A DNA stretch of 64,000 bases from Solenopsis invicta (Eukaryota; Arthropoda; Insecta; Hymenoptera; Formicidae): NCBI RefSeq assembly GCF_016802725.1, contig NC_052679.1, positions 23,369,561-23,433,560 on the forward strand. The letters run 5' to 3'. Made by a program: the position numbers and the translations under genes. Under the pieces are notes generated by a model. That model was given only the letters and a program-made list of their open reading frames with translations. It was not told where the DNA came from and did no database searches. This document shows positions 48,446 to 60,892 of the stretch, piece after piece (position 1 is the stretch's first letter; every line of letters starts with the position of its first letter).

Positions 48446-48559
48446 ACGCTAGCAGACGGATCTAGCAGACGGCCGCCGCGCTACACGTTCGACGCAGTGG
48501 TTCTCAACACAAGGTTTTCGCTCACAGCGTCTACTAGGTCCATCTGCTAGCTTCAGCGT
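48446..48559. mobile_element. Short derivative of the CTAG-CAGA palindromic family
   Basis: A 114-bp element with ends ACGCTAGCAGACGG and ACGCTGAAGCTAGCAGATGG (reverse-complemented right end). Its interior carries GGTTTTCGCTCACAGCGTCT as in the 813-bp copy at 43287-44099. It sits only 16 bp from the target duplication of the preceding MITE. Confidence 0.7.
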
Positions 48560-49523
48560 CATTTCGTCATAATTTATTTAAAGAGATATAAAAAAGTTTT
48601 AACAAAAATATAATTAATTTATATTTTATTTTTATGATTCTTGGTCTCAATTTATTGCTTTTAATTTCAATTTTTCTGAATATCTTATTTATGCTTGACA
48701 GTGTGTATGAAATCAATGAATTAAAGATGACTCGGGGTTAAACATTTATACTAATTTATCGCGACCTATTCATTTCAAGATAATAAATCTCTGTAAGATA
48801 TTACTCATTTCATGGTTGCTCCGCTTTGTCATCCGAGGCTTCCGAAGTCTTCCTTAAATCCATTCGTTGCACTAATAACATTCGCGAAAATATGGCTAAT
48901 TATGATTACACAGTAATTTGCACTTCCGATCTTAATCAGGTGCAACATGCACTTTACTATTGTGCTGCATTACGACAAACGTGATGGAAGTATGAAAGTC
49001 CACGTAATCCGCTTGGCATCCGCGAATTACATAAATCAATAAAACTAACAAAACCTCAAAAGCGAAAGATTTTGTCAAACCACAAACAATACATAAAATC
49101 CGAAATGTATATCCTACATGGCCTACACAATTGACAAATATTGACATACGGATTGATTTGTGTGAACGTACTTATTAATTAAACGTATTGTGACGTCACT
49201 CAACTCGTATTTCATTCAACACGTCTTTCGTTTATGATTAAAACATTTCAAAACGACATTAGAAGTCTGACATAATTAATAAAAAGGTCGAATTAATTGT
49301 TAATTATCTGAAAATATAAAACCAAAATTTAGCATTGCATGCGCAATATATTTTGAACGAAAAAATACAATGAATCATGTTTCTCTTTGGCTTTCTGAAA
49401 ATGTCGAATAAATTGTATTTCAATCGAAGAAAATTTTGAAATGCGATGGAAGATATATTAGAATTTAAGCTTCAAAGAAATTATTTGTTGTATACGTTTC
49501 AGTAAGAGAATTAATAATGAGAC

Positions 49524-50355
49524 TAAGGAGGTATTTTTAAAATAAAATGAAAATATTTCAATTTGTTTAAAAATTATGGGATATTAATTCAAAACTGATA
49601 TATTAAAATTTCAAATTAATCATGTAATTTCTAAGAAAACCAAAGTTTGAGTTAGGGTTTTATATACACGGCATCTTATGACAGATGTATCTAATGACTA
49701 ATATATCATATTACTTTCTAAAATGCTTTGATGTACGTAAAAAATATATGAATAATTACAGCAAATTATTTGTATGTTCTTGCAAAATTTAACTCCATTC
49801 ATAATGTAGTTTTTTTATGTACAAATAAAAAGCTTTGATGAAAGTATGCTTATGAACATGATTTTTGATGAATTGGTAAAATATAATAGAAAACTTGCAA
49901 TGCTGTCGAAAAAACGTGACTTACAAAGTTATAACAAAGTTATTAATTAAAAACTAAGCTGTTGTAAGGTTTCAAATGTAGATAAATATTGTAATGTACA
50001 ATGATATGCGATATTATAATTTTTAAAGAGATTGAAGCATTTTGATTTTTCGTAATACTTTCTTAACTGTTATTATTAATTCTCTTACTACAACATTTAT
50101 ATAGGAGATAATTATTTCTTTGAATTTTAAATGCATTGAAATATCACATGCTAGCTGTCTGTCTAATTTTACAATCACGTCCGATATTTTTAACAGCAAA
50201 ATTAAGAATATGTATGCATAGTAAAATTGTGTAAAATTTGATTAACGATTATCAAAAATATTTTTCTTTAATTTAATTTACGTAGTTAAAACCAATAGTG
50301 ATTTTATAAAATTTAAATACGTGCTGAAATTTTAACAATTGTATTCTCAATAATG
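49524..50355. repeat. Diverged duplicated segment, copy A
   Basis: Aligns by eye in direct orientation with 55512-57545. Shared blocks are TAAGGAGGTAT, TTTCTAAGAAAA with AAGTTT, ATGACAGATG(T/C)ATC, TTAATTAAAAACTAAGCTG, CGATATTTTTAA followed by TTAAGAA, AACGATTATCAAAAATAT and ATTTTAACAATTGT versus ATTTCAATAATTGT. No coding frame. It is either two copies of one old transposon or an ancient segmental duplication. Confidence 0.6.
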
Positions 50356-50379
50356 TAAGACACTATTTGCTGATATCTA

Positions 50380-50550
50380 GGGCTCGATTCTCTAACCACT
50401 TGCAAAGAGAAACGTATATACTTAGGTATATACGTAATGCAAGTTGTACATATAGATACACGTATACGTAGATTTTCAAATGTAAGCACTCGTAAGTTTA
50501 ATTCTAAGTTTGCGTATACGTTTCTCTTACAAGTGGTTAGAGAGTCCCCC
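50380..50550. mobile_element. TA-flanked palindromic MITE
   Basis: A 171-bp element between TA dinucleotides (50378-50379, 50551-50552). The left end has TCTCTAACCACTTGCAA and the reverse-complemented right end has TCTCTAACCACTTGTAA. Both start with GGG and continue into GAGAAACGTATA. It lies about 25 bp right of duplicated segment A. Confidence 0.7.
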
Positions 50551-51247
50551 TATATCGATGATATCTCTTTAATTAACGGCAAGCTGAGAGGAGCCAATTG
50601 CTTGCAGACAATAATTGCATTTTGAAGAAATAATAATGAAACAAGAAACTAATTGACTGACTTTTCTGTCGACTTGAATCTTTTGCCATGTGAATGGCAA
50701 TGTAATACTCGGCAGTTTTAGGATAGTGCACGTTACAAAAACAAATATCAAAGCCGCATTTTATTTTAATCACGTCTATCACAAACTATTTATTATATTA
50801 TGAAACAATTATACGCTACATTCTGATCTTTGTATTTTAAATGAATTATTAATACATAATTAATGTAGTATTGCTTTTCGATTTAGCAGTATATGGTTCC
50901 ACATATTGTTACGTATTTTCAATTTCAAAATAGTAACAGTAACTACATTACAGCATGAAGTACAGTAGTAAAACTATAAAATGTGATACATTGTATATTT
51001 AAAACATGGTATATATTTAATTCTAAACGTTGTTAAGAAAATAATTATTACCTAAAATTATAACTTATAACTTGTTTATATTTTGTATTATTTCAATCTA
51101 TCATTTTCTTAATAAATTAGAAAATATCTTTCGAAAAGTAGTTTCTATATGTTTACATGATGGCGATTATAAAGATGACGTAATAAAGATCAAATCAAAT
51201 TTTAAGATTTGTTAAACCGTATTAGGTCTGAAGATTGTCTTTAGCTA

Positions 51248-51446
51248 CATTGCTAAAAATGTCATAATGTTCTATGTATTTTTAAGATACACATTAAATT
51301 TAATGTGTCTATTATTGAAAAGTATGTGCGCGAAAAGTGCACTTTTGACAATATTTAATTTACATTAAATGTATATTAAATGTTTTTAATGTGTTTTTGA
51401 AATTTGCTTCCGTCACATTAAATTCTGCTGTCAATTTTTAACAGAG
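51248..51446. mobile_element. TA-flanked MITE, same family as 38887-39076, opposite orientation
   Basis: A 199-bp element with TA at each side. Its ends are CATTGCTAAAAATGTCA and CTCTGTTAAAAATTGACAG (reverse-complemented right end). The match to the intronic copy includes ACATTAAATTTAATGT and the reverse complement of ATACTTTTCAATAATA. Confidence 0.65.
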
Positions 51447-51530
51447 TATGTTTTTGATTAGAAATATAGTCATAAATACGAACCTAAAATAATTTGCGTT
51501 TTTTATAAAAAAAACTTTGATTTTTGTTTT

Positions 51531-51538
51531 AGGTAAGT
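51531..51538 (+). promoter_or_regulatory. Candidate recursive (ratchet) splice site
   Basis: The plus strand reads a T-rich tract, TTTTTGTTTTAG, immediately followed by GTAAGT; the 3' and 5' splice sites abut at 51532/51533. This is the arrangement of recursive splice sites in long insect introns. A second consensus donor (GTGAGT) at 51590 would bound a 57-nt RS-exon (51533-51589). It lies 3.4 kb downstream of the candidate first-exon donor at 48139. Confidence 0.45.
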
Positions 51539-52039
51539 TTAAGAACGACTTTTAGAGTAACAACAAGGAGAACGAAGTTTGCTGTAGGGGTGAGTCATGT
51601 AATAATTTTTATAAATTTTTAAGAGAGATAATATATTTTTTTTAAATTTGGATAATATATTATTTTTCTTATTATAAAATATTATTTATTGTATCGCGTA
51701 TTTTTAATGGTTGTACTCAACTGTGATTATTTAAAAAAATGTATATTACTAACAATGAGTACTAATTTTAATAGTTCTGTATATCTTACTTTGACTGAAG
51801 AATAATCTGTTGTAAAAAATCTTTAATATGTTCCATGAAATTATTTGTAAAACAACTTCTGGAATTTATTACTTTTTTTTAAATGTCTAAGATATAAAAA
51901 CTTAAAACTATCGTTTTTGATATTCTGATAGCATGAGATCTCATACTATCTAACTGCTTAAATTGTAATGAACGACGTATTTTTCTTTGTTATCGAGAGA
52001 TTCTTTTTGGGGATTATCCTTTATTATATTAGTTTTTCC

Positions 52040-53230
52040 CATTTACAACTGGCGTTTATATAACTCGCCAAGCTTGTTATGAGGGCCACTTTCTCCATTA
52101 ATTCGGCTGTTTGCCTCGGAATGAAATGCGCGCGTGCGAACGACCGGTCGGTAGGCCTAAATTAGCGCAAAGGAAGAAAATTGTGAAACATTTTGTTCCG
52201 CAGTATCCCATTACGTTCTATGGCTTTCAACGTATCGTCATGTTATCCGGCTGATATATCTCGTATGTCTATCCACCCTTGCGCCACCGTTAATAGCAGG
52301 CAATTCCGTGTTCCCTCGGCTAACCCGTGTAATTGAGCCAATGTGTGTTAATCAGAGGCGCCTCATTTGCCACGGGGAATAGTCCAAATTGCTTTTGTTA
52401 CCTGGAATATCTTGGTGCGCGGCAATGCCTGTATTGATTCGCGAAATTGACACTTTGTCTAAAATATGTAAACCGTTTACTGTCGTGCGAATTACGAAAC
52501 GCAACGAGTATTGATGTTCTCTCGAACAGCACTGTGTTGCTACGATAGAATAGGTTTCCTGTTTTCACCGTAACACGCATTTCACTTTGTGCAAATAAAA
52601 ATTACGTTAATTTACAAAATATTTCGCACAATCGCAACGTATAATGTTACATACATGCAACAGAAACGTTTGGTGTCGAAAACTTTCCACCTTATTTTAA
52701 TGCAATCCAATGCCGGAATACGGGGGGTAGCGAATATTTCGCGCGGAATAGCTCGCGACAGATTTTTACAATACGATTTCAATACATATCTCCTGTCGCG
52801 TTCAAAATATTTTTCTCATTTTATAAAAATTTTAGATTCGCATGTAAAATGCGCGCTACAGCTGTCATTATTGGGACGTGGATATTCATCATTGTTAAAA
52901 TTTCAATAAAATTTCAAGAATAATCCTTATTAATTTAATTCACTGATTTGAGGATCGTGGTAATGGAGATCTACACTATGCAGACTCTAGCTTAATGTAT
53001 GTCTACTAACTACGTGTGCTAGAGCCTAGTACAATAATGTACTATTGCCAGGGGATCACATTGGTCCGAGTCAGCGCAGTTAATTTTCGATAGCACCAAA
53101 TCACCCTCGTGGTAATTGTCGTCCATGACTTTAACCGCTGGCCGTCTTTGTCTACTGGTTCTATACGAAAGAGCACGGCGCGACTCCTGCGGCTAATCGC
53201 AGCTGCATTATATTTGAACGTGCAGAAATT
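52040..53230. other. CpG-retaining non-coding islands within intron-like DNA
   Basis: Stretches at about 52040-52450 and 52900-53230 have balanced base composition and many CpGs, unlike the AT-rich surroundings, and show no coding frame. They are candidates for conserved regulatory DNA. Between and around them nothing was recognised. Confidence 0.3.
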
Positions 53231-54929
53231 TAATTTTCTTGATCTTACTGTATTGAATAACTTTGAATCATTAAAATTTTTTATAATTTAAAGGGATAAA
53301 TTCTTAGACATGCTTATTTTTCGAAGTTTAAGTTTTAAATTTGTATCAATTATGTATTAATAATTATTAATTAAAGCTTTTGATTTGACCTACTTTTATA
53401 AAATAAGTTTTGTTTAATTTTTAATTTTTTAAATTAAAGGCTTGCTCGATACTTTCTTTTTCTTTTTGTCTGAAACGCTACTTCGCAGTTTTTCATGGAA
53501 TTTGATAAATAATTATTTTATTCTTATTATGAGATTAAGCTGCAATATCCGAGTCTCAAATGTAGAGCAGGGAAAAAATTTTAACACATTTTATTTCGTA
53601 AAAAAGTAAATTTTTTTAAGGCCGGATTATTCCAATAGGAGAATTAAAATGAATTCTGTCTTGCAAGAAAGAATTGAAATGGATTTAAAAGTCGGGAAAC
53701 CAACCCGACGGAATTTAAATCTCGCATTATGAAATATTATTCATAGTATGAATTAAATTTCGCGGCACGGATCGCTGTCAATCCCTCTAATTTAAGTTTT
53801 TAAACGACCCGTTATATTGAAATGTGCTGTATTTTTAAATATTTATAATTTCGGCAATTTATTGATGATCATTATGCGAGACCTCTCTTTTTTTTTTACA
53901 ATGCATCACTGTAGTGCGTAAAATAAACTTATATAGTAATGTGTTTATTTTGTTTAATAAAAAAATTTATTATAATTAAAATTTAGATATTAATTAAAAG
54001 TATTGTATTTTTTGCATTTTTCTGTAAGTAACAGATATAAATTACGTAAGTAGAAGGAAAACAGTATGACTAAAACTTTTATACTTTCATTGTGTCTTTT
54101 CTATTTAATAAGAGTTTTACTATAAATAAATTTATACTAAGCAAATAGCATTACAATCTAGAAATTCTTATAATTATCTATATTTTACAGAATATTATAC
54201 ATTCTTTAAATATCTGCAAAATTACTTACAAAGTATTCCAACTGTTCTTTCGATTCTTAGTTTGATCATTCTGAAAATGTTTTAATCTTTTATTCTTAAT
54301 AATTTCGTTACGCTAATAACGCTGTGTTTTTTTTGTAAATTTTTTTACTTTGCGAGTCAATTCGATGATTGAATTCGGCGGATACAATTGAATAATCGTC
54401 TAACTGCGCGTGAAGGTGGCAACACTCAAGGGACTTTTTGCTTCCTACACCATTAAGGGATAATGTACGAAATACCAAAGATCTAGATTGCCTTTCCCAC
54501 GGGACCGTTTCTATCATTAAGCAAGAGATCTAATCTTCTCTTTCTAAACATAGACTCGTTAATATTTATTACTGCTAAATAATTCAATTTTATCTATCCT
54601 TTCTTCGACATAATTATTTTTTGTTATACTTAAAATCCATTTTTGCGTTATTTTATAATATTTCGCTTTGATTATTTTGTTTCATTCGTATAGCTTCTTT
54701 AGCATTATAGTGCGTGATAAATAAGTTCTACATTAAAAGCTTTGGCATCACACGTGTGATAAAAATTGCGCATTTATAAATCCATATATACGAAAGTATA
54801 TTACAGTCTTAAAGTAACTAGTATTAATATCAAAATTTGATGTAACACTTAGCATTAGCTTTAATGTATAATATAATGCAAAAATATTCATGACAATGAT
54901 ATTTATTGTAATATCACGTCTCGTATTTT

Positions 54930-55440
54930 TACGCAAAGGTATCGCCGCAGGTCCACGGCGACGTCGTGAACATGGCGGTGGCCATAATTCTGTCGACGCG
55001 AAGCGTAGTATAGCCGAGATGACATTTGTTATCTCGCGCAGGACACATGAGCGTCTGGGAGAAGTTTTCTACTCCTCTTAATCGTTGGTCGGCTCACAGC
55101 CTCGGAAGTTTCTTTTCTCCACCGCCCAACTCGTCGCATTTACTTCCAGCGAAGATCGCAGCAACTTTTCCTTAATATAACTAAATGACTGGTCTGAAGG
55201 CCGTCGAGAGAATGTTCTCGCGAAAGTTGGCGCCGCGAAGATGAAGAAGCCGTAGCAGTTCCGAGACCTGCTCTCGGATTAGACCAGTTTACCGAGATGA
55301 TGTCTTGCACCCCGTAACCGTCACGATTGCTTACTCGAAAGCTCCTTCGAAAAATGTTCCGCGTGACGCTTGATAAGACTCTTCAAGGATGCCTTCGAAT
55401 CTCAGTTGCTTGTTGCCAGGATAGAACTAGGATATTGGAA
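54930..55440. other. CpG-retaining non-coding island
   Basis: About 500 bp with mixed composition in an AT-rich region. The plus-strand frame at 54890-55081 is short and Arg-rich and not convincing. It is possibly an enhancer or alternative promoter. The flanking stretches 53230-54930 and 55440-55512 show nothing recognisable. Confidence 0.3.
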
Positions 55441-56234
55441 AATGTGTTTCGCACTGACATGCCTTAACATCATGATCGTATTTGTTCATTTAATTCAAAA
55501 TAAATTTTACTTTAAGGAGGTATGGTTGAAAAATTAATTTTAATCTATTTAAAAATTACATGGAATATTATTTTAAACGGAAATAATATTAAATTAACAT
55601 TTTAAGCTGATTGACTTTAGTTTCTAAGAAAATAAAAGTTTAAGTCAGTTTTATACATGACAGATGCATCGAATAAATAATATGTAGGCTAGAGTTGTTG
55701 AATGCGTAATACTTAAGTTATTTTTTTATTATATTCCGCGTTTGATGCTGTTTGTTTTGCGTGCAAATTCCAGTTTGAAATTATATCTTAATGTTTCAGG
55801 CATTTATTATTACATGTTAAATTTTTCAGTAATAATAAAGTAATGTGTTATAAGTTTTTCTGTAATATGCTACGAAAGGTGTAATTTATAAAATTGGTTT
55901 TCTAAGGCATACTTGTGATCTCTTGAATCGTATCATCATCTTTACAAATATTAAATTTATGAATTAAAAAAATTAAAAATGTAAGAAATTATTAACTAAT
56001 ACTTGCTTTATAATTTAATGAAAAAGCAATCAAATATTCAATAATTTTCTAATAAGTTACAATAATGAAAAAGTAAAGACACTGAAATAAAACTAGCTTC
56101 AATTAATTTTTGTTATTGACATACTTTTATTTATAACAATTATTAGTTTTACTATTATCATTTATCAATCTTATATTTAGAGAGTATATCTATGTTTCGG
56201 AGAGCGAGTTTAAAAGTGTAGAAATAATGAAATT

Positions 56235-56335
56235 AAAGTTGTATAGTTGTGGTTACGCGGTTCTGGTTGTGCAGTTGTGGTTATGTGGTTGTATGGTTGT
56301 GTGCTTGCGGTAATGGTTGCTTTTGTGGTTGTATA
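56235..56335. repeat. Degenerate GGTTGTG minisatellite
   Basis: About 100 bp made of variants of GGTTGTG/GGTTATG in tandem on the plus strand. Confidence 0.75.
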
Positions 56336-56813
56336 AAACTTGATTGATTCAGTCATTACTGAGATCCGATAATCTCGGGTGCTTGGAAATAGCCGACTCG
56401 CGTAATGAGACACGGGACAGTCTCGTGCTCGTTCCTCGCGCTGCGCGTTTACTTGGCACGAGACACTATCGTATCTCTGAAATATTGAAGAGATATGTTT
56501 TGGGAGACTGGTACGCATTCAGCAACTTTCATCTGTACCACGTTACATTATTTTTTGCTCCGATATACGTAAAAACTGTATGAATAGAGCATACCTTTAT
56601 GTCTTAAAAATTTAACATTATTATGTTTTTTTTGTAACAAGTAAAAACTCATGAACTAAAGACGATTTTTAATGAGCTAAATATGATGGAAAATTTAGCA
56701 ACATGGTTGAAAATAATTTAAAATGTTTTTTACAAAGATTTTTTAATTAAAAACTAAGCTGCTATAAGTTTACAGGTATAGATAAGCTATTAACGTCGAA
56801 GGTTAGTTCTCTG

Positions 56814-57368
56814 TACACAGTTGGAAAAATTGTGTTAAATTTAATATAAATCATATGTCCCAAACGGTTCATTCTAAATTTTGTGTTAATTTAACATAAT
56901 TTGGATGTGTTAAATGATAACATTAATTCTGCGTTAATATTTCAACAAAAGAAATATAATCTTAATCGTAATTTGAAGTTACTTGTGTGTACAATTAACA
57001 TAATTTTTGTGATAAAATTAACAGAAGAATAGTAAAAAAGTATGGTACAGCCCTCCAGAGTTATCTCCACTCCTGTTATAGTGTAACATTTTTTTCTGTA
57101 AATTTTAATAGACACAAAATGTAAAATTATAAAAATAATTTAAAAAATATGTTAAAGTAACATAATTTGCACGTATTTAATAAATACGTTCAAATTGTAT
57201 TACTTGAACATATTTTTTAAATCACTTTCATAATTCTACATTTTATATCTGTTAAGTTTAGTTAAAATATAGCAGACAGGTGCTAAATCTACACATAAAT
57301 ATGTTCATTATTTAACACAAAAACCAGCAGATTTTTTCACACAAGTACACAAATTTTCCAACAGTGTA
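56814..57368. mobile_element. TA-flanked non-autonomous element interrupting repeat copy B
   Basis: About 555 bp between TA dinucleotides. The ends CACAGTTGGAAAAATTGTG and CACTGTTGGAAAATTTGTG (reverse-complemented right end) are near-perfect inverted repeats. The CAC(A/T)GTTGG start with a TA target suggests Tc1/mariner. No transposase frame. Part of the interior is shared with dynein intron 9. Confidence 0.75.
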
Positions 57369-58289
57369 TATTTCTAAAGTCATGTTCGATATTTTTAATG
57401 GTAACATTAAGAACATGCACAAACAGTATGTAAATCTAAACGATTATCAAAAATATTTCATTAATTTTACGCACTTAAACCCAATAATGATTTCATGGAA
57501 TCCAAATGTATAACAAAAATTTCAATAATTGTTATCTTCTTAATCACAGGAGTTACTTATTGCTGATGTACCTCGTTAACAGGATTATAAAATAACGTAC
57601 TTGACAAATAAAAATTTGTGCAATATATATCGTATTAAAGCTAATGTTAAATGTTACATCAAGTTTTAATCTTAGAATAATTTCTTCGAAATTGCGACGC
57701 GTTTCTCGAGGAAATAATGAAAAGTGACAGTTTTTCAAAGTCACAAATCTCGTTAAAGGAAAGTTTTACCGACCAAACTAAATAGATTCATGAATTTATG
57801 TGAAGGAGGTTAAGTTGGGGTAGCGGTGTGTTTGTCAGCGGTAAATGAGTTATAGCGAATATCTGTTCTTCTATTTAGATGCTCGGGATCGCGCATATCC
57901 AATCGGTAGGTACGTACATACCAATCGCATCGTATCAATTGCGCCCTAATTGCATCGCGTTCGGCCACAATAGATCGTCCGGACAGATCCTCCCGACGAC
58001 TCTTTGTCCGAAAAGGGAGAGTTCTCGTAGCGCTCGTTATCCCGATCGCGGGCGAATCTTATCTTCTTCGTGGTCGGTCCAGCCGCGCGTGCCATAAATC
58101 TCGGTGCGAGTGAGGCGGTCGGGCGGTGTTACGTATGCGGGACGAGTCCGGTCGTGCAACAACCCCCTTGTTTCGAGTCCGCTGCGTCACCCTTGAGGCT
58201 GGCTCTCCATTCTGGCGGTGACCACCATCTCTGGCTTGGTCTCCGGGCCAACTCCGAGACTCTGTTGTGCCTCGGAGAGAGGAGGAGAA

Positions 58290-58292
<3 letters not shown>

Positions 58293-58353
<61 letters not shown>
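58293..58353. repeat. (GA)n microsatellite, 61 bp
   Basis: An uninterrupted GA dinucleotide run. It creates spurious Arg-Glu and Ser-Leu frames on the two strands. (GA)n tracts can bind GAGA factor in insects. Confidence 0.95.
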
Positions 58354-58354
<1 letters not shown>

Positions 58355-59190
58355 AAGTGGACTTCTAGTTTTCGTGGTATGCGTGGTCACCAAACACGTT
58401 AGCCGCGTATGCATGTCTCAGAACGGCGAACGCGTCTCGTAGCGGTCCCGCCGGTATGCTCGGGACAATAATCGTACCGTCGAGGATGCGCAAACATTGT
58501 GCATATATGCACCGCATGACAACGTCCGTTGGTAGCCGACGTGCGCGTCCTTTGCACAGAAATCGTCACGTGTCTTGCTCTCTTTTCTCCCTTTTCCTTT
58601 CACTCTCCCTCTTTCATTCTCGCTCTGTGCTTACTCTCTCACGGTTGTGTGCTTGCCACCGTTTGCATCGTATTCCGGGCTATGCTAGTCTATATTACCG
58701 GCAGGACGTCGTGTCTGCTTCTCTCATATATGGACATTTTCGGTATGCGGTTCTTTTCATTGCGTAGCTCGCTCCCTGCCGGACAGCATCTCGTATCATG
58801 ATTTCGTGAAATATATAAATTTATGCCAGTTGATCGTGATATTGTATATTCAACGAAACACGAGATTGAAAAAAAAAAATAAATAAATATAGCGACGAAG
58901 AAGAAATATGACGTGGGGAAAAAAAACGTTATTGTTTGATGTACGACGAGACAATTCTTTGGACCCGAATGAGAATCGAGATAAAAAGTTTTCACGATAG
59001 AGCAATTGCAGGAATGATCGAGAGAGCGGCGTAATTCTCAAATAACATTTAGTACTTCGATATCATCGTATCTCTTAACCGAGGCCGTTTACTCGCTGGC
59101 TTTACGTAGCGTGGAGTTTCCGCGGCAATTATTATGCTAACGAATGTACCCGCGCGCCTTTATCCCACCGCAGCGCGCCCGCCGCCGGAT

Positions 59191-59220
59191 GGCTGGTTGG
59201 CTGGCTGGCTGGTTGGCTGG
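59191..59220. repeat. GGCT/GGTT tetranucleotide repeat
   Basis: A short run of GGCT and GGTT units in tandem. Confidence 0.85.
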
Positions 59221-60892
59221 TCGGACTGCGAAAATTTGCAAGAAGGACCGCGGGTAAAGGATGCGGTTGTAACTCCTTCTTTTTTCCTCCCTGCAGACAA
59301 CTCTAATTGGGCAGCGGCGCGCGCGTAGAACGGGCGTACTCGCGGAGCGCATACGAAGCGCTTAAAATTAGCCGGGCGAGGCGACGCGACGCGACGCTGC
59401 GATTTAGATGTAGCATCCACTTTCCCCGATGTCAGTACGGACCAATTTACATTTCGCCCGGCGTTTTTTCCGTCCTCGCGAACTCGCCGCCCGCGACACG
59501 TGCGCGCATCGCCGAAACAAACAAATTTCCGCTATCGATTCGTCCGCGCGAGGGAGACGCGCGAGGCGCGCGGAATCGCTCTGCGGAAAATCGTGTCCGA
59601 TCCAAAATTCTTTCTCGATAACGCTACAATGCGTGGCTTATCGAAATTTTTCCTTGCTGCGTTGCGGGGATGGCAGAGGGGTGGCGGAGAAGAACCCAAG
59701 CTAGTCGAGTTCCGACAGCGCGCGCGCGTTTTTAGAGCACCGAAAAATATTTCCGACATTTTTGTTGCAGAGATATTTATATCGCGATATAACGGAATCT
59801 GTCTCTTGCAGCCGAAGAAAGATTATGCACGTGCTGCACTATTGGAAATCGCTCCTTGAGAAACGCCGTATATTACAAATATAATTTCCGTTAAAAATTT
59901 GGACAACGTAGTAAAATTGAAAATAAAAAAAAAATGCCCTTTCTCGTATACCATAAATCCTATATATCTTTGAGAGTATGTGACCTTTTAGATAGATTAC
60001 TGGTAACGCTCAGTCAAGAAAGATGTTACCTCGACTTTGTTGTATGCGTGCATTTTCAAAATTGCTTCCTCGCATGGTCGCATTGGTTAGCAGTTCTTTT
60101 TCTTTCGAATTAAACGCGCACACATTTTCATAAAAGTCAACCCTATTTTCCTACGTAATTCGATGTGTTTTGTAATAGTAATCTCATTGTCTTTATTGGA
60201 TATCGTTACTTCTATACATATACACGCGCGAGTGACGCTCTCGCACAAAATCCATATTTTTTCGCTTGCGCTCTCAAAAAATTAATGGGCGTCCCGTGGG
60301 TTTATTTTTGCGAGCTGTAGAACGACGTTGAAAGGACGAGCAGCATCAACGGCCGACTTTGTCGTTGTTGTCGAGGGCTCGCATCGCAAGAAAAACTCAC
60401 TAATAGGAGAGAAAGCAAACGCGTCTCCGAAAAGATACGCGACAAAATGTATATTGTCTGTGACGTACGCCATTAGCAGAATATATTTGCAACCCCTCTG
60501 GCATATGTACGGCAAATGAACAGTCTACCTCGCGGAGATAGACATGTGCGAGTAGTAAACGCTTTCCCAGAGCACTGCATTGCACCTGTTATTGTAAGCG
60601 TTAATGCAGGTGTATTTTAAAGCTGTTCTATGCAATCGGTACTTCGTATTCAGACTTGTCACATCGCGAATCAAAAAGCCTTTTACGAGAATATTCGACG
60701 AAGCCAGCGTATAGCTGTCGAAACGTCTATTTCTGTTGATAGTTTATCAATTTGTTAACGCAATAATTCGCAAAAGAATTTATCTATTGTTGTTTATAAC
60801 TTTAATATTTCACTTTTGTGTTGGACTTGTGAATAGAAAGCCAACTCTAGAACGCATTTCACGCTAATTTCGGATTACCTTCAGGATTTGCC

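Larger units (their letters stand above)
55512..57545. repeat. Diverged duplicated segment, copy B, with insertions
   Basis: The partner of 49524-50355. It is split into three matching parts (about 55512-55690, 56640-56790 and 57369-57545) by about 900 bp of unrelated DNA and by the MITE at 56814-57368. Order and orientation of the parts are the same as in copy A. Confidence 0.6.
57780..60600. promoter_or_regulatory. CpG-rich region, possible alternative promoter(s)
   Basis: Strongly CpG-rich patches at about 57870-58270, 58430-58700, 59080-59760 and 60230-60560. All open frames here are short and explained by composition: Arg/Glu repeats from (GA)n, and Arg/Ala runs from CpG-rich DNA. No splice-bounded exon could be chosen. 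It may hold alternative first exons of the gene whose intron this seems to be. Confidence 0.3.

Noticed and set aside
58129..58442. Open frames with long Arg-Glu or Ser-Leu runs on both strands
   Set aside because: They are translations of the (GA)n microsatellite at 58293-58353 in different frames, with no other coding character.
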